This document shows, one piece after another, positions 8,206-17,529 of a DNA stretch of 64,000 nucleotides (the stretch's first letter is position 1; each line of letters opens with the position of its first letter). The translations under genes and the position numbers were made by a program. This stretch comes from Bradyrhizobium sp. CCBAU 53338 (GTDB lineage: Bacteria > Pseudomonadota > Alphaproteobacteria > Rhizobiales > Xanthobacteraceae), in NCBI RefSeq assembly GCF_015291665.1, contig NZ_CP030048.1:186001-250000 (forward strand). Direction: 5' to 3'. The notes under the pieces were generated by a model. That model had not been told where the DNA came from, did no database searches, and saw nothing but the letters and a program-made list of their open reading frames with translations.

Positions 8206-9491
8206 CGGGCATCGACGACGAAGGCGCGGACGATCCGCGACACCCCGAAGAGCACATTGCGCCGGTTCCGCGTATCTCGGTGCAGGCGTTTTGCGAGACC
8301 GAGCAGACGCTCGCCGCGGTGACCGCAGCCGGCCAGGACCGCCGTCTCGCCAAGGCGCATCTCACCGCGAAGAGCGGAGGTCTCGCTGCGGCGATCGAAG
8401 TCTATGACACGATGCCGACGCCGAACGTCATCGTGATCGAATCCGACGGCACGCGCGACATCCTCGAAGGGCTCGACGATCTCGCCGGCGTCTGCGATCC
8501 CGGCACGCGCGTGGTGGTGATCGGCAATCCCAACGACACCGCGCCCTATCGCGAGCTGGTGCGCCGCGGCGTCAACGACTACGTCGTCGGCCCGGTCGAG
8601 ACCATCGACGTGGTGCGCTCGATCTGCAGCCTGTTCTCGGCCTCCGAAGCCATCATCACCGGCCGCATCATCGCGGTGGTCGGTGCCAAGGGCGGCGTCG
8701 GCGCGTCCACGGTCGCGCACAACGTGGCCTGGACCATCGCGCGCGACCTTTCGCTCGATTCCGTCGTGATCGATCTCGACCTCGCCTTCGGCACCGCCGG
8801 CCTCGACTACAACCAGGATCCGGCGCAGGGCATCGCCAACGCGGTGCTGTCGCCTGATAGGCCGGATACGGCGCTGATGGAGCGCCTGCTCGCCAAATGC
8901 ACCGATCATCTCAGCCTGCTCGCTGCGCCTGCCACGCTCGATCGCGTCTATGATTTCGGCGCGGAGGCGTTCGATGCGATCTTCGACACGCTGCGCATGA
9001 CCACGCCCTGCATCGTGCTCGACGTTCCGCATCAATGGTCGGCCTGGACCAAGCGGGCCCTCGTCAATGCCGACGACATCGTGATCGTGGCCGAGCCTGA
9101 TCTCGCAAACCTGCGCAACACCAAGAACATGCTGTCGGTGCTCAAGGCGGCGCGGCCGAACGACCGTCCGCCGCTGTACTGCATCAACCAGGTCGGCATG
9201 CACAAGCGCGCCGAGATCGACGTCAAGTCCTTCGCCAAGACGATGGAGAGCCAGCCGCTGGCGGTGATCCCGTTCGATTCGAAGCTGTTCTCGGCGGCGG
9301 CCAACAACGGCCAGATGATCGCGGAGGTCTCCAAGAGCCACCGCACGAGCGAGCTGTTCCAGAGCATGGCCAACCGTCTCGCCGGGCGAGGCGAGGTGAA
9401 GAAGCCCAAGCGCTCGCTGCTCGGACCGCTGCTGAAGAAACTCAAGGGCAGGGCCGGACGCGGCTCGGCGCCGCATCGCAAGGCGTCGTAA
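8202..9491 (+). CDS. cpaE: CpaE/TadZ pilus-localisation ATPase
   Basis: 429 residues in two parts: an atypical receiver-like N-terminal domain (residues 20-145, ending VRRGVNDYVVGPV) and a MinD/ParA-type ATPase with deviant Walker A AKGGVGASTVAHNVAW, VVIDLDLAFGTAGLDYN and a VLDVPHQW switch region. CpaE places the pilus machine at a pole. A basic tail (KKPKRSLLGPLLKKLKGRAGR) may help membrane or DNA contact. It overlaps cpaD by ATGA. The usual next genes cpaF, tadB and tadC are not here; the following gene is on the other strand. Confidence 0.94.
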   Translation: MTGIDDEGADDPRHPEEHIAPVPRISVQAFCETEQTLAAVTAAGQDRRLAKAHLTAKSGGLAAAIEVYDTMPTPNVIVIESDGTRDILEGLDDLAGVCDPGTRVVVIGNPNDTAPYRELVRRGVNDYVVGPVETIDVVRSICSLFSASEAIITGRIIAVVGAKGGVGASTVAHNVAWTIARDLSLDSVVIDLDLAFGTAGLDYNQDPAQGIANAVLSPDRPDTALMERLLAKCTDHLSLLAAPATLDRVYDFGAEAFDAIFDTLRMTTPCIVLDVPHQWSAWTKRALVNADDIVIVAEPDLANLRNTKNMLSVLKAARPNDRPPLYCINQVGMHKRAEIDVKSFAKTMESQPLAVIPFDSKLFSAAANNGQMIAEVSKSHRTSELFQSMANRLAGRGEVKKPKRSLLGPLLKKLKGRAGRGSAPHRKAS

Positions 9492-9536
9492 GCGCGGAAG
9501 CGTTCTTCAAACCAACACAACCGAAGCGGCGGAGAT

Positions 9537-10319
9537 TTACTTCTCCGCGCGCTGCTGCTGTTTCTTGGACAGCAACTGGCGCAGCGCCGTGACCTTGGCC
9601 GCCGCCTGATCCGGCGGCAGGTCGGCCTTCACGATGGTCTCGGCCTCGGCCTGCTTGCCTTCCAGTCCCAGCACCAGCGCCAGATTGGCGCGCACGCGGG
9701 GATTGGCGGAATCGCGCTGATAGGCGCGGCGCATGGTTTCCTCGGCCCGCGGCAGATTGTTCTGGAGCATGTACGACAGGCCGAGATTGGACAGCACTGA
9801 CGGCTCGTCCGGCACGATCTTCAGCGCGGTCGCATAATATTGTTGCGCCTCCTCGTTGCGGCCGAGCTGATCGAGCACGGCGCCCTGGGCCGAGAGGATA
9901 TGCCAGTCGGGATCCTCGGGCGTATGCGCGCGGCTCAGCACGTCGAAGGCCTGCTGGAAATTGCCGTTGTCGGCGAGCGCGCGGCCGTAGCCGGCGAGCA
10001 GCGCCTTGTTGCTGGGATGGAGCAGCACGGCCTGCTCCATCACCGCGACCGCCTGCGCACGTTGGCCCATCTCGCGCAGCGCCCGGCCATATTGGAGAGC
10101 AATATCGGGATCGCTGGGCTTGGCGCGATAGCGTTCGCGCAAGCCGTCCATGTCGGGCCTGGCATCCGCGTTGGCCGCGGGGTCCGGCTTGCTGCTGACG
10201 CCGAGCGCGCCGGTCACGTCCTCCAGGCTCGTGGTCTGGCAGCCACCGAGGGCCAGCACCGCGAGCGCGGGAAGCAGGAATCTCGCCGGGAAAGAGGCAA
10301 GGGACGAACGCTTGGACAT
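9537..10319 (-). CDS. TPR lipoprotein, TadD-like
   Basis: 260 residues. The signal peptide ends in the lipobox LALGGC (Cys27). The rest is tetratricopeptide repeats, for example LQYGRALREMGQRAQAVAVMEQAVLLHPS and ALLAGYGRALADNGNFQQAFDVLSRAHT. TadD-type TPR lipoproteins act as pilotins or assembly factors for Flp pili. The position beside cpaE, in convergent orientation, supports that, but a generic TPR lipoprotein is possible. It ends 45 bases from cpaE with no clear hairpin between them. A near-CtrA motif lies upstream at 10369-10383. Confidence 0.8.
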   Translation of the reverse strand: MSKRSSLASFPARFLLPALAVLALGGCQTTSLEDVTGALGVSSKPDPAANADARPDMDGLRERYRAKPSDPDIALQYGRALREMGQRAQAVAVMEQAVLLHPSNKALLAGYGRALADNGNFQQAFDVLSRAHTPEDPDWHILSAQGAVLDQLGRNEEAQQYYATALKIVPDEPSVLSNLGLSYMLQNNLPRAEETMRRAYQRDSANPRVRANLALVLGLEGKQAEAETIVKADLPPDQAAAKVTALRQLLSKKQQQRAEK

Positions 10320-10368
10320 ACTCTGATCACCGCCGGCGGACTGATCAGAGATGCTTTGCCGATTAACG

Positions 10369-10383
10369 CTAAAGTCCGGTTAA
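10369..10383 (-). promoter_or_regulatory. Near-consensus CtrA box upstream of the TadD-like gene
   Basis: Read on the minus strand the sequence is TTAA-CCGGACT-TTAG, one mismatch from the CtrA consensus TTAA-N7-TTAA. It sits 50 bases upstream of the TPR lipoprotein start. CtrA controls pilus genes in Caulobacter, so the location fits, but one 7-of-8 match could be chance. Confidence 0.3.
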
Positions 10384-10402
10384 GGACGGGCCTCTGTTGG
10401 GC

Positions 10403-10648
10403 CTAGTCGGTAAATTCCGCACCGAATTCGCAACCGATGCGCCAGCGCAGGCGGCACTGACGGGAATAATCGGGCGCAAAGATGATGGTGAATTGCGGCG
10501 GCACTTCCAGAAACTCGGCCACGACCTTCACGCCCCCGTCCGAGATATCCGTGATGGTGCAGTCCCGCGGCAGCGATCCCGCGCCAAAATGAATCTTGGC
10601 AAGCCGGCTGCACACCCGTCGTTCGCTTCTGCGGCGATTTGCAAGCAT
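10403..10648 (-). CDS. PilZ domain protein
   Basis: An 81-residue single-domain protein with both c-di-GMP-binding elements of PilZ: an arginine-rich RRRSERR near residues 5-11 and DISDGGVK at about 39-46 (D/NxSxxG). It is likely a small cytoplasmic c-di-GMP effector. It is divergent from the comM-like gene and on the same strand as the TadD-like lipoprotein. Two GGDEF proteins are encoded at 44-47 kb, but no direct link can be shown. Confidence 0.88.
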   Translation of the reverse strand: MLANRRRSERRVCSRLAKIHFGAGSLPRDCTITDISDGGVKVVAEFLEVPPQFTIIFAPDYSRQCRLRWRIGCEFGAEFTD

Positions 10649-10875
10649 TTGAATTCTTCACCCGTTAGATCACGGCCCATCCCGCAGGCTCAGGAGTAGC
10701 GGACATTCGTTGGAATGTGCTGAGGAGAGCCGCTCGCATTCGAGGCGTAGTCGACGCTTAATGTCGTCGTCCGGTTTACCTGTCGTTAGGGCTTGCGGCG
10801 CCATCTCCCGCGTTCCCGTACTGTTCTTGTCAGAGCCGCCCGGCTCTGCTACCCCTAATTGTGCAAGAGGGCAGC

Positions 10876-12414
10876 ATGGTTCAGCGGGTTTCGACAGTCG
10901 CCTTTGAGGGGATCGAGGCCCGTGCGGTCGACGTGCAGGTGCAGGTCGCCCCCGGCCTGCCCGCCTTCGCCATCGTCGGCCTTCCGGACAAGGCGGTGTC
11001 GGAGGCGCGCGAGCGGGTTCGCTCGGCGCTGATCGCCTCGGGCCTGGCCCTGCCGGCGCGGCGAATCACCGTCAATCTCGCGCCCGCCGACGTCCCGAAG
11101 GAGGGCAGCCATTACGACCTGCCGATCGCGCTCGGGTTGATGGCGGCGATCGGCGCGATCCCGCCGGACGCGCTGACCGGCTTCACCGTGCTCGGCGAGC
11201 TCGGCCTCGACGGCTCGATCGCGGCGGTGGCCGGCGTCCTGCCAGCCGCCTTCGGTGCCAATCTTCGCGAGGAAGGCTTGATCTGCCCGGCCTCTTGCGG
11301 CTCGGAAGCGGCGTGGGCGAGCCCGGACATCCAGATCATCGCCGCAAGCTCACTCATCCAGATCGCCAATCACTTCAAGGGCACGCAGGTGCTTTCGCGA
11401 CCGGTGCCGAAGGTGCATGAGGCCGCCACCTCGCTGCTCGATTTGCGCGACATCAAGGGCCAGGAGAGCGCCAAGCGGGCGCTGGAGATCGCGGCCGCGG
11501 GAGGACATCATCTGCTGATGATCGGCGCGCCCGGTGCCGGCAAATCGATGCTGGCGGCACGGCTGCCTTCAATCCTGCCGCCGCTGTCGCCGGGCGAATT
11601 GCTCGAGGTCTCGATGATCGCCTCCGTCGCCGGCGAGATCGAGGGCGGCGCACTGACGTCGCGGCGGCCGTTTCGTTCGCCGCATCACTCCGCCAGCATG
11701 GCCGCGCTCACCGGCGGCGGCGCACGTGCAAAACCCGGCGAGATCTCGCTGGCGCATCAGGGCGTGCTGTTCCTCGACGAGCTGCCCGAGTTCGATCCGC
11801 GCGTGCTGGATTCGCTGCGCCAGCCGCTGGAGAACGGCGAGGTCTCGGTGTCGCGCGCCAATCACCGCGTCACCTACCCTGCCCGCTTCATGCTGGTTGC
11901 GGCGATGAATCCCTGTCGCTGCGGCAACGCGTTCGAGCCCGGCTATGCCTGCAAGCGCGGCCGCGTCGACCGCTGCACCGGCGACTACCAGGCGCGCATC
12001 TCCGGACCGCTGATGGACCGCATCGATCTGCGCATCGAAGTGCCGGCCGTCACCGCCGCCGATCTGATCCTGCCGCCGCCGGCAGAAGGCTCGGCCGAAG
12101 TCGCCGCACGCGTCGCATCCGCGCGCGACATCCAGCTCGCGCGCTACGCGGCTGCGGGCCTGCCGCAAATCCGCACCAATGCGGAGGCGCCGGCCGCGGC
12201 GCTCGAGGACATCGCCAGGCCCGACGCGCAGGGACAAAAGCTGCTGCGCGATGCCGCCGAGACCATGCGGTTGTCGGCGCGCGGCTATCACCGGGTGCTG
12301 CGGGTGGCGCGCACGCTCGCCGATCTCGATGGCGCCGAGAAAATCGGCCGGCTGCATCTCGCCGAAGCGCTGTCCTACCGCGCACTCGCGGAGGATGTAC
12401 GCCAGCTGGCGTGA
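10876..12414 (+). CDS. YifB/ComM family Mg-chelatase-like AAA+ ATPase
   Basis: 512 residues. An N-terminal Lon-protease-like domain (FAIVGLPDKAVSEARERVRSAL) is followed by an AAA+ module with Walker A GAPGAGKSMLA, Walker B GVLFLDELPEF and the family-specific MNPCRCG plus RISGPLMDRIDL. A C-terminal helical domain contains SARGYHRVLRVARTLADL. Homologues such as ComM are helicases that extend recombination intermediates during natural transformation. The start at ATG 10876 has AAGAGG five bases upstream; a GTG at 10861 would add five residues. Confidence 0.94.
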   Translation: MVQRVSTVAFEGIEARAVDVQVQVAPGLPAFAIVGLPDKAVSEARERVRSALIASGLALPARRITVNLAPADVPKEGSHYDLPIALGLMAAIGAIPPDALTGFTVLGELGLDGSIAAVAGVLPAAFGANLREEGLICPASCGSEAAWASPDIQIIAASSLIQIANHFKGTQVLSRPVPKVHEAATSLLDLRDIKGQESAKRALEIAAAGGHHLLMIGAPGAGKSMLAARLPSILPPLSPGELLEVSMIASVAGEIEGGALTSRRPFRSPHHSASMAALTGGGARAKPGEISLAHQGVLFLDELPEFDPRVLDSLRQPLENGEVSVSRANHRVTYPARFMLVAAMNPCRCGNAFEPGYACKRGRVDRCTGDYQARISGPLMDRIDLRIEVPAVTAADLILPPPAEGSAEVAARVASARDIQLARYAAAGLPQIRTNAEAPAAALEDIARPDAQGQKLLRDAAETMRLSARGYHRVLRVARTLADLDGAEKIGRLHLAEALSYRALAEDVRQLA

Positions 12415-12523
12415 TCATCCCACGCGTCAACCCTGCGGTAACGAGTTTCCTTTACGCTCTGCAAACCATAAGGCCCACAAGTTCCAGTCCGGCCTCTGGC
12501 GTGTTCTTGGCGAGTAGAGTGTC

Positions 12524-12994
12524 ATGTTGCGTTTCAAGATCCTGGCCTCAGTGGTTCCCCTGTTGGCGGCTGCGGTGTTCGCCCGCAATGAGATCGGATC
12601 GGTCTCGCATCCCTGCATCGCCCTCGGCGACACCTCGGTCGAGCTGACATCCCTGTTCTGGAAAGCCGGCGTCCATGTCGCCTTCACCGACGATCTGTCG
12701 CGGGCCACGGTGCGGGTCCAGATCACCGACGATGCGAACGCCGCGGACTTCGCGGTCGTGGACGATGGCCTCGGCTCCGAGACCGAGTCCTGCCAGCCCA
12801 ATCCGGCGATGCGCCTCGTCACGATTGCCGCGCAGCCGGTCGATGGCGGCCCGGTGATCTATCTATCCACCGACGGCCCGGCCGATTACCGCATCTATGT
12901 GCGCTCGAAGACGTTCTCGCAGCAGGAGGCCGCGGCCCTGATCGTCGGCGCTCATGGCGGCCACCCGCTGCCCCTCCAGGCCGCCTCGCTCTGA
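12524..12994 (+). CDS. Exported protein of unknown function
   Basis: 156 residues, no family recognised. It starts MLRFKILASVVPLLAAAVFA, a signal peptide or membrane anchor, followed by a soluble domain of alternating beta-like segments (ATVRVQITDDANAADFAVVDD, MRLVTIAAQ, DYRIYVRSKTF) with two cysteines near residues 30 and 90. It lies between comM and a hybrid histidine kinase in the same direction, so it may be periplasmic and co-transcribed with the kinase. A TTAA-N7-TCAA motif starts five bases after its stop codon. Confidence 0.75.
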   Translation: MLRFKILASVVPLLAAAVFARNEIGSVSHPCIALGDTSVELTSLFWKAGVHVAFTDDLSRATVRVQITDDANAADFAVVDDGLGSETESCQPNPAMRLVTIAAQPVDGGPVIYLSTDGPADYRIYVRSKTFSQQEAAALIVGAHGGHPLPLQAASL

Positions 12995-13118
12995 AACATT
13001 AAGACCTCGTCAACCCTGTTTCGAGGCCGCCCCAAAGCCTCAAGCTGTTCGCAAGGTCGGCAAGACATCGTCGCGCACGGCGGTGGCGGGTTTCGGACGA
13101 GAGTCGGGGTCGGTGGCA

Positions 13119-15344
13119 ATGGGTCGGACGTTCCGGATCAAGGTGCGCATGCGCCGCTTCAGGCGACAGCACCCCAGGATTGCCTTCGCGATCCGCTCCT
13201 TCATGATCTTCTCTGCGACGTTCGGCGGCGCCTATGGTTTCGTCACCGGCAGCCGCTCGGAAAATTCCGGCTACGACCCCAACACCTTTGCGATCGGCGC
13301 GAGCTTCCTGTTCGCGTTGGCCTGCCTTGGCCTCGCCACGCTCAGCATGCGGCTGCGCTTCGTCAACAAGCGGATGAAGAAGCTCGCCGCGCACAACGAG
13401 GCGCTGATCGACCGCAATTGGGAGCTGAAGGAAGCCGAAGAGCGCGCCCGCAGCCTGTTCGAATCGCAGGGTGATCTGATCGTGCTGCGCGACCATCAGG
13501 GCCGCATCACCTTCGCCAACGACGCCTATTGCGCACTGGCCGGGCAGGCGCGCAGTGCGCTGGTCGGCACGCGGTTCGATTTCGACGTGCTGGAGCAGGG
13601 CGACAGCGCCCGCGAGAGCAACGGCACGCGCATTCACGACCAGAAGATCACCACCCCGCTCGGCGCGCGCTGGATCGCCTGGCGCGAAGGTTTCGTGCGG
13701 CTCGATGCCGGCCAACCGGCCGAACTGCAGAGCGTCGGGCGCGACGTCACCGACCGCACCGAGACCGAGCGCGCGCTGTCCGATGCCCGCGACCAGGCCG
13801 ACGCCGCCAACCGCGCCAAATCGCGCTTCCTCGCGATGGCCTCGCACGAGATCCGCACCCCGCTGAACGGCATCATCGGCATGGGCGGCCTCCTGCTCGA
13901 CACCACGCTGACGCCGGAGCAGACCACGTACGCAAGGGCCGTGAAAACCTCGGGCGAAGCGCTGATGGCGCTGATCGAGGAGCTGCTCGACTACTCCAAG
14001 ATCGAAGCCGGCAAGCTCGATCTCGACCAACGCCCCTTTGCGCTCTCGACCCTGATCGAGGAGGTCACCGAGCTGCTGGCGCCGCGCGCACAGGCCAAGC
14101 AGCTCGAGATCGCGGCTTATGTCGACGAGCGGTTGCCCCTTGAAGTCACCGGCGATGCCGCGCGGCTGCGCCAGGTGCTGCTCAACCTCGCCGGCAACGC
14201 CATCAAATTCACCGCATCGGGCGGCGTCGCGCTGATCGTCGAGCCCGGCATCTGGCCGAACGAGATCAGCTTCCTGGTTCGCGACACCGGCATCGGGATC
14301 GCGCCCGAAGCGCAGTCGCGCATCTTCCGCGAATTCGAGCAGGCCGACGACCGCGTCGCCCGCACCTATGGCGGCACGGGCCTTGGCCTCGCCATCAGCG
14401 AACGCATCGTCAAGCGCATGGGCGGCCGCATCACGCTGGAGAGTGCGCCCGGCAAGGGCTCGACCTTCGAGGTCGCAATTCCCCTCACGCTCGCGCAGGG
14501 CGAGGCCGGGCAAACGACTTTCCCGAGTCCCGATCTCGCCGGCAAGTCGATCCTGCTGGTGGCCGAAGGCATCGAAGCATCTCTCATCGCACGGCGGCTG
14601 GAACGCTGGGGCGGCCAGACCTGCCTGGTCGCAGACGCGGCCGTCGCCGAAGCGTTGCTGCCGGAGCGCTCGTGGCATGCGGTGCTGCTCGATCGCGCGC
14701 TCGGCCCCGTCGTCACCGATCGCCTCGGCGCAGCCGCCCGCGCCCACGCGACGCAACGGCTCGTGCTGCTGACACCGAGCTCGCGCCATGAAAAGCTGTC
14801 GCCTGATTTCACCGGCTTCCTGGTCAAGCCGCTGCGTGCCGCCTCGCTCGCCGCGCGTCTCGCGCTGACGCCCGAAGTCGCCTCGCCCGATCTCGCACCC
14901 GAGCCTGTCGAGCCGGTTCCGGGCAAAACGCCCGCGGGCGGCCTCTCGGTCCTCGTCGCAGAGGACAACGAGATCAACGCACTGCTGATGCGGTCGCTGC
15001 TCACCAAGCTCGGCCATCGCGTCGTCATCGCCGTACACGGCGAGGCCGCGCTGGAATCCTGGCTTTCGGCGAGTTCGGCCGGTACGCCCTATGACCTGGT
15101 TCTGATGGATATCCAGATGCCGCAGCTCGACGGCATCGAGGCGACCAAACGCATCCGCGCCCACGAGGCCGCCACCGGCAGCCGGCACACGCCGATCCTC
15201 GCGCTGACCGCGAACACGCTGGTGGAAGATCGCTACGCCTGCTTCGAGGCAGGCATGAACGGATTTCTGATCAAGCCGCTCGATCGCGAGAAGCTGGACG
15301 AGGCGCTGGCGGGACTGGCAGCGGCGCGGCAGTTGGCGGTGTAG
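13119..15344 (+). CDS. Hybrid sensor histidine kinase with two receiver domains
   Basis: 741 residues. Two membrane segments (about 24-45 and 58-78) are followed by a short coiled coil, a PAS domain (LFESQGDLIVLRDHQGRITFANDAYC), HisKA with ASHEIRTPLNG (phospho-acceptor His243), HATPase_c with N-box GNAIKF, DTGIGI and GGTGLGLAIS, then two receiver domains. The first (around 475-590) keeps Asp525 and LVKPL but has VAEG where the acidic pair should be, so it is degenerate. The second (600-735) is complete with EDNEIN and Asp664 in LMDIQMP. ATG 13119 is chosen because it opens a basic n-region before the first membrane segment. The signal is unknown. Confidence 0.9.
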   Translation: MGRTFRIKVRMRRFRRQHPRIAFAIRSFMIFSATFGGAYGFVTGSRSENSGYDPNTFAIGASFLFALACLGLATLSMRLRFVNKRMKKLAAHNEALIDRNWELKEAEERARSLFESQGDLIVLRDHQGRITFANDAYCALAGQARSALVGTRFDFDVLEQGDSARESNGTRIHDQKITTPLGARWIAWREGFVRLDAGQPAELQSVGRDVTDRTETERALSDARDQADAANRAKSRFLAMASHEIRTPLNGIIGMGGLLLDTTLTPEQTTYARAVKTSGEALMALIEELLDYSKIEAGKLDLDQRPFALSTLIEEVTELLAPRAQAKQLEIAAYVDERLPLEVTGDAARLRQVLLNLAGNAIKFTASGGVALIVEPGIWPNEISFLVRDTGIGIAPEAQSRIFREFEQADDRVARTYGGTGLGLAISERIVKRMGGRITLESAPGKGSTFEVAIPLTLAQGEAGQTTFPSPDLAGKSILLVAEGIEASLIARRLERWGGQTCLVADAAVAEALLPERSWHAVLLDRALGPVVTDRLGAAARAHATQRLVLLTPSSRHEKLSPDFTGFLVKPLRAASLAARLALTPEVASPDLAPEPVEPVPGKTPAGGLSVLVAEDNEINALLMRSLLTKLGHRVVIAVHGEAALESWLSASSAGTPYDLVLMDIQMPQLDGIEATKRIRAHEAATGSRHTPILALTANTLVEDRYACFEAGMNGFLIKPLDREKLDEALAGLAAARQLAV

Positions 15345-15365
15345 CCCGCGCTCTCTCCTTGCGGC

Positions 15366-16322
15366 TTACAGCCTTCTCAGCGCCACGCTCTCCACCGCGT
15401 GATCCGCGCCCTTCTTCAGGATCAGCGTCGCGCGCGGCCGCGTCGGCAGGATGTTGTCCTCGAGATTGGCGAGGTTGGTGCGCTCCCAGATCGCGGTCGC
15501 CGTGGCGGTAGCCTCATCGTCCGACAGCAACGCGTAGCGGTTGAAGTAGGATTTTGGATTGGTGAACGCGGTGTCGCGCAGCGCCAGGAAGCGCTTGATG
15601 TACCAGCGCCGCAGCGCCTCTTCGTCGGCGTCGATATAAACCGAGAAGTCGAAGAAGTCGGAAACGACCGGCACCGCCTTGCCGTCACGCGGCAGCTTGC
15701 CGGTCTGCAAGACGTTGACGCCCTCGACGATCAAGATGTCGGGCTGGTCGACCTCTGCCCATTCGTTCGGCACGATGTCGTAGGTCAGATGCGAATAGAC
15801 CGGCGAGCGCACATGGCGACGGCCCGACTTGATGTCGGACAGGAAGCTGAGCAGCAGCGGCAGGTCGTAGCTCTCCGGAAAGCCTTTCTTCTGCAAAATG
15901 CCTTGCTGCTCGAGCAGGGCCTTCGGGTAGAGAAAGCCGTCGGTGGTGATCAGCTCGACCTTCGGCCGCGGCGACCAGCGCGCCAGCAACGCTTGCAGCA
16001 CGCGGGCCGTGGTGGATTTTCCGACCGCGACCGAGCCGGCGACGCCGATGATGTAGGGGACCTTGCGATCCCTGATGTTGAGGAACTGGCGCTCGGCGTA
16101 ATACAGACGCTGCATCGCATCGACATAGATCGACAGCAGGCGCGACAGCGGCAGATAGATGTCCTCGACTTCCTTGAGGTCGAGGCGATCGTGCAGCGAG
16201 CGCAGCCGGTCGAACTCGCCCGGCTCCAGCGTCATCGGGGTATCGTCGCGCAGACGCGCCCACTCTTTGCGCGAATAGACGCGGTATGGATTATACTGCT
16301 GCTCGGGTGCGCGGATATCCAT
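15366..16322 (-). CDS. coaA: Type I pantothenate kinase
   Basis: 318 residues, the usual length for CoaA, which phosphorylates pantothenate in the first step of CoA synthesis. The P-loop [12 protein letters not shown] is at residues 93-104, followed by [20 protein letters not shown] and [14 protein letters not shown]. Last gene of the his operon (28 bases after hisE), an arrangement common in rhizobia. coaE, the last step of the pathway, is at 28.5 kb. Confidence 0.97.
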   Translation of the reverse strand: MDIRAPEQQYNPYRVYSRKEWARLRDDTPMTLEPGEFDRLRSLHDRLDLKEVEDIYLPLSRLLSIYVDAMQRLYYAERQFLNIRDRKVPYIIGVAGSVAVGKSTTARVLQALLARWSPRPKVELITTDGFLYPKALLEQQGILQKKGFPESYDLPLLLSFLSDIKSGRRHVRSPVYSHLTYDIVPNEWAEVDQPDILIVEGVNVLQTGKLPRDGKAVPVVSDFFDFSVYIDADEEALRRWYIKRFLALRDTAFTNPKSYFNRYALLSDDEATATATAIWERTNLANLEDNILPTRPRATLILKKGADHAVESVALRRL

Positions 16323-16350
16323 GACGCCACCTTCTCCGTTGAGAGCCTGG

Positions 16351-16674
16351 CTAGTTGCTCTTGCGCGACGCTTTCTCTTCCAGTCCGGACATGTTCGTGC
16401 GCTTGTCGAGCGCCGCTTCGACCTCTTCCAGCTTTACGCCGCGGGCCTTGAGCAACACAAGGAAATGGTAGAGCAGGTCGGCACTCTCGGCGATCAGATG
16501 CGCGCGATCGTTTTCGACTGCTGCGATTACGGTTTCGACTGCTTCCTCTCCGAACTTCTTGGCGCAATGTTCGGCGCCCTTGTCGAGGAGCTTGCGGGTA
16601 TAGGAGGCCTCGCCACCCGAGGCCGCGCGGGCATCGATGGTCTCGGCAAGGTCGTGGATGGTGAAACGCGGCAT
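16351..16674 (-). CDS. hisE: Phosphoribosyl-ATP pyrophosphatase
   Basis: 107 residues, the MazG-related HisE that hydrolyses phosphoribosyl-ATP in the second step of histidine synthesis. The core [29 protein letters not shown] contains the E-x-x-E metal-binding helix, followed by [13 protein letters not shown]. It is separate from HisI, which is not in the window. It follows hisF by 78 bases. Confidence 0.95.
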   Translation of the reverse strand: MPRFTIHDLAETIDARAASGGEASYTRKLLDKGAEHCAKKFGEEAVETVIAAVENDRAHLIAESADLLYHFLVLLKARGVKLEEVEAALDKRTNMSGLEEKASRKSN

Positions 16675-16752
16675 ACGGAATACTCAGAAACACATCCGGC
16701 CAGACAGGCCGTTTCCCACCGGCCTGTGTAGCATTTTTATGAACGGGAGTCG

Positions 16753-17526
16753 TCAGGCATCCAGGCGCATGGGCAACCCGCGCCGGGCCATGTGCTCCTT
16801 GGCTTCGCGGATGGTGAATTCCCCGAAATGAAAGATCGAGGCGGCCAGCACGGCCGTGGCGTGCCCGTCGCGGATCCCGTCGACGAGGTGGTCGAGATTG
16901 CCGACGCCGCCCGAGGCGATCACGGGAACGGGAACGCTGTCGGCGATCGCCCGGGTCAGCGGGATGTCGAAACCCTGCCGCGTACCGTCGCGGTCCATCG
17001 AGGTGAGCAGAAGCTCGCCGGCGCCAAGCGAGACCACTTCCTGGGCATATTCGATGGCGTCGATGCCGGTCGAGTTGCGGCCGCCATGGGTGAAGATCTC
17101 CCAGCGGTCGCCGCCCGGGCGCTTGACCCGCTTGGCGTCGATCGCGACCACCACGCACTGCTCGCCGAATTTTTCAGCAGCTTCCTTGACGAACTCGCGG
17201 CGCGACACCGCGGCGCTGTTGATCGAGACCTTGTCCGCGCCGGCGCGCAGCAGCGTCTTGATGTCGTCCACCTTGCGCACGCCGCCGCCGACGGTGACGG
17301 GCATGAAACAGGCCTCGGCCGTGCGCCGGACCACGTCCAGCATGATGCCGCGGTTCTCGTGGGTCGCGGTGATGTCGAGGAAGGTCAGCTCGTCGGCACC
17401 AGCCGCGTCATAGGCGATCGCGGCCTCGACGGGATCGCCGGCATCCCTGAGATCGACGAAGTTGACGCCCTTGACGACGCGGCCGTCCTTGACGTCGAGG
17501 CAGGGGATCACGCGCACCTTGAACAT
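16753..17526 (-). CDS. hisF: Imidazole glycerol phosphate synthase cyclase subunit
   Basis: A 257-residue TIM barrel. It begins [20 protein letters not shown], with catalytic Asp11 in CLDVKDG, and has the second catalytic Asp in VVAIDAKR, plus [34 protein letters not shown] and PVIASGGVG phosphate-binding loops. With HisH it converts PRFAR and glutamine-derived ammonia to imidazole glycerol phosphate and AICAR. It is three bases after hisA. Confidence 0.98.
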   Translation of the reverse strand: MFKVRVIPCLDVKDGRVVKGVNFVDLRDAGDPVEAAIAYDAAGADELTFLDITATHENRGIMLDVVRRTAEACFMPVTVGGGVRKVDDIKTLLRAGADKVSINSAAVSRREFVKEAAEKFGEQCVVVAIDAKRVKRPGGDRWEIFTHGGRNSTGIDAIEYAQEVVSLGAGELLLTSMDRDGTRQGFDIPLTRAIADSVPVPVIASGGVGNLDHLVDGIRDGHATAVLAASIFHFGEFTIREAKEHMARRGLPMRLDA

Positions 17527-17529
17527 CTG

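Noticed and set aside
12999..15188. Open frame of about 729 codons opposite the hybrid kinase
   Set aside because: Antisense shadow of a clear PAS-HisKA-HATPase-receiver protein; composition is typical of high-GC antisense frames.
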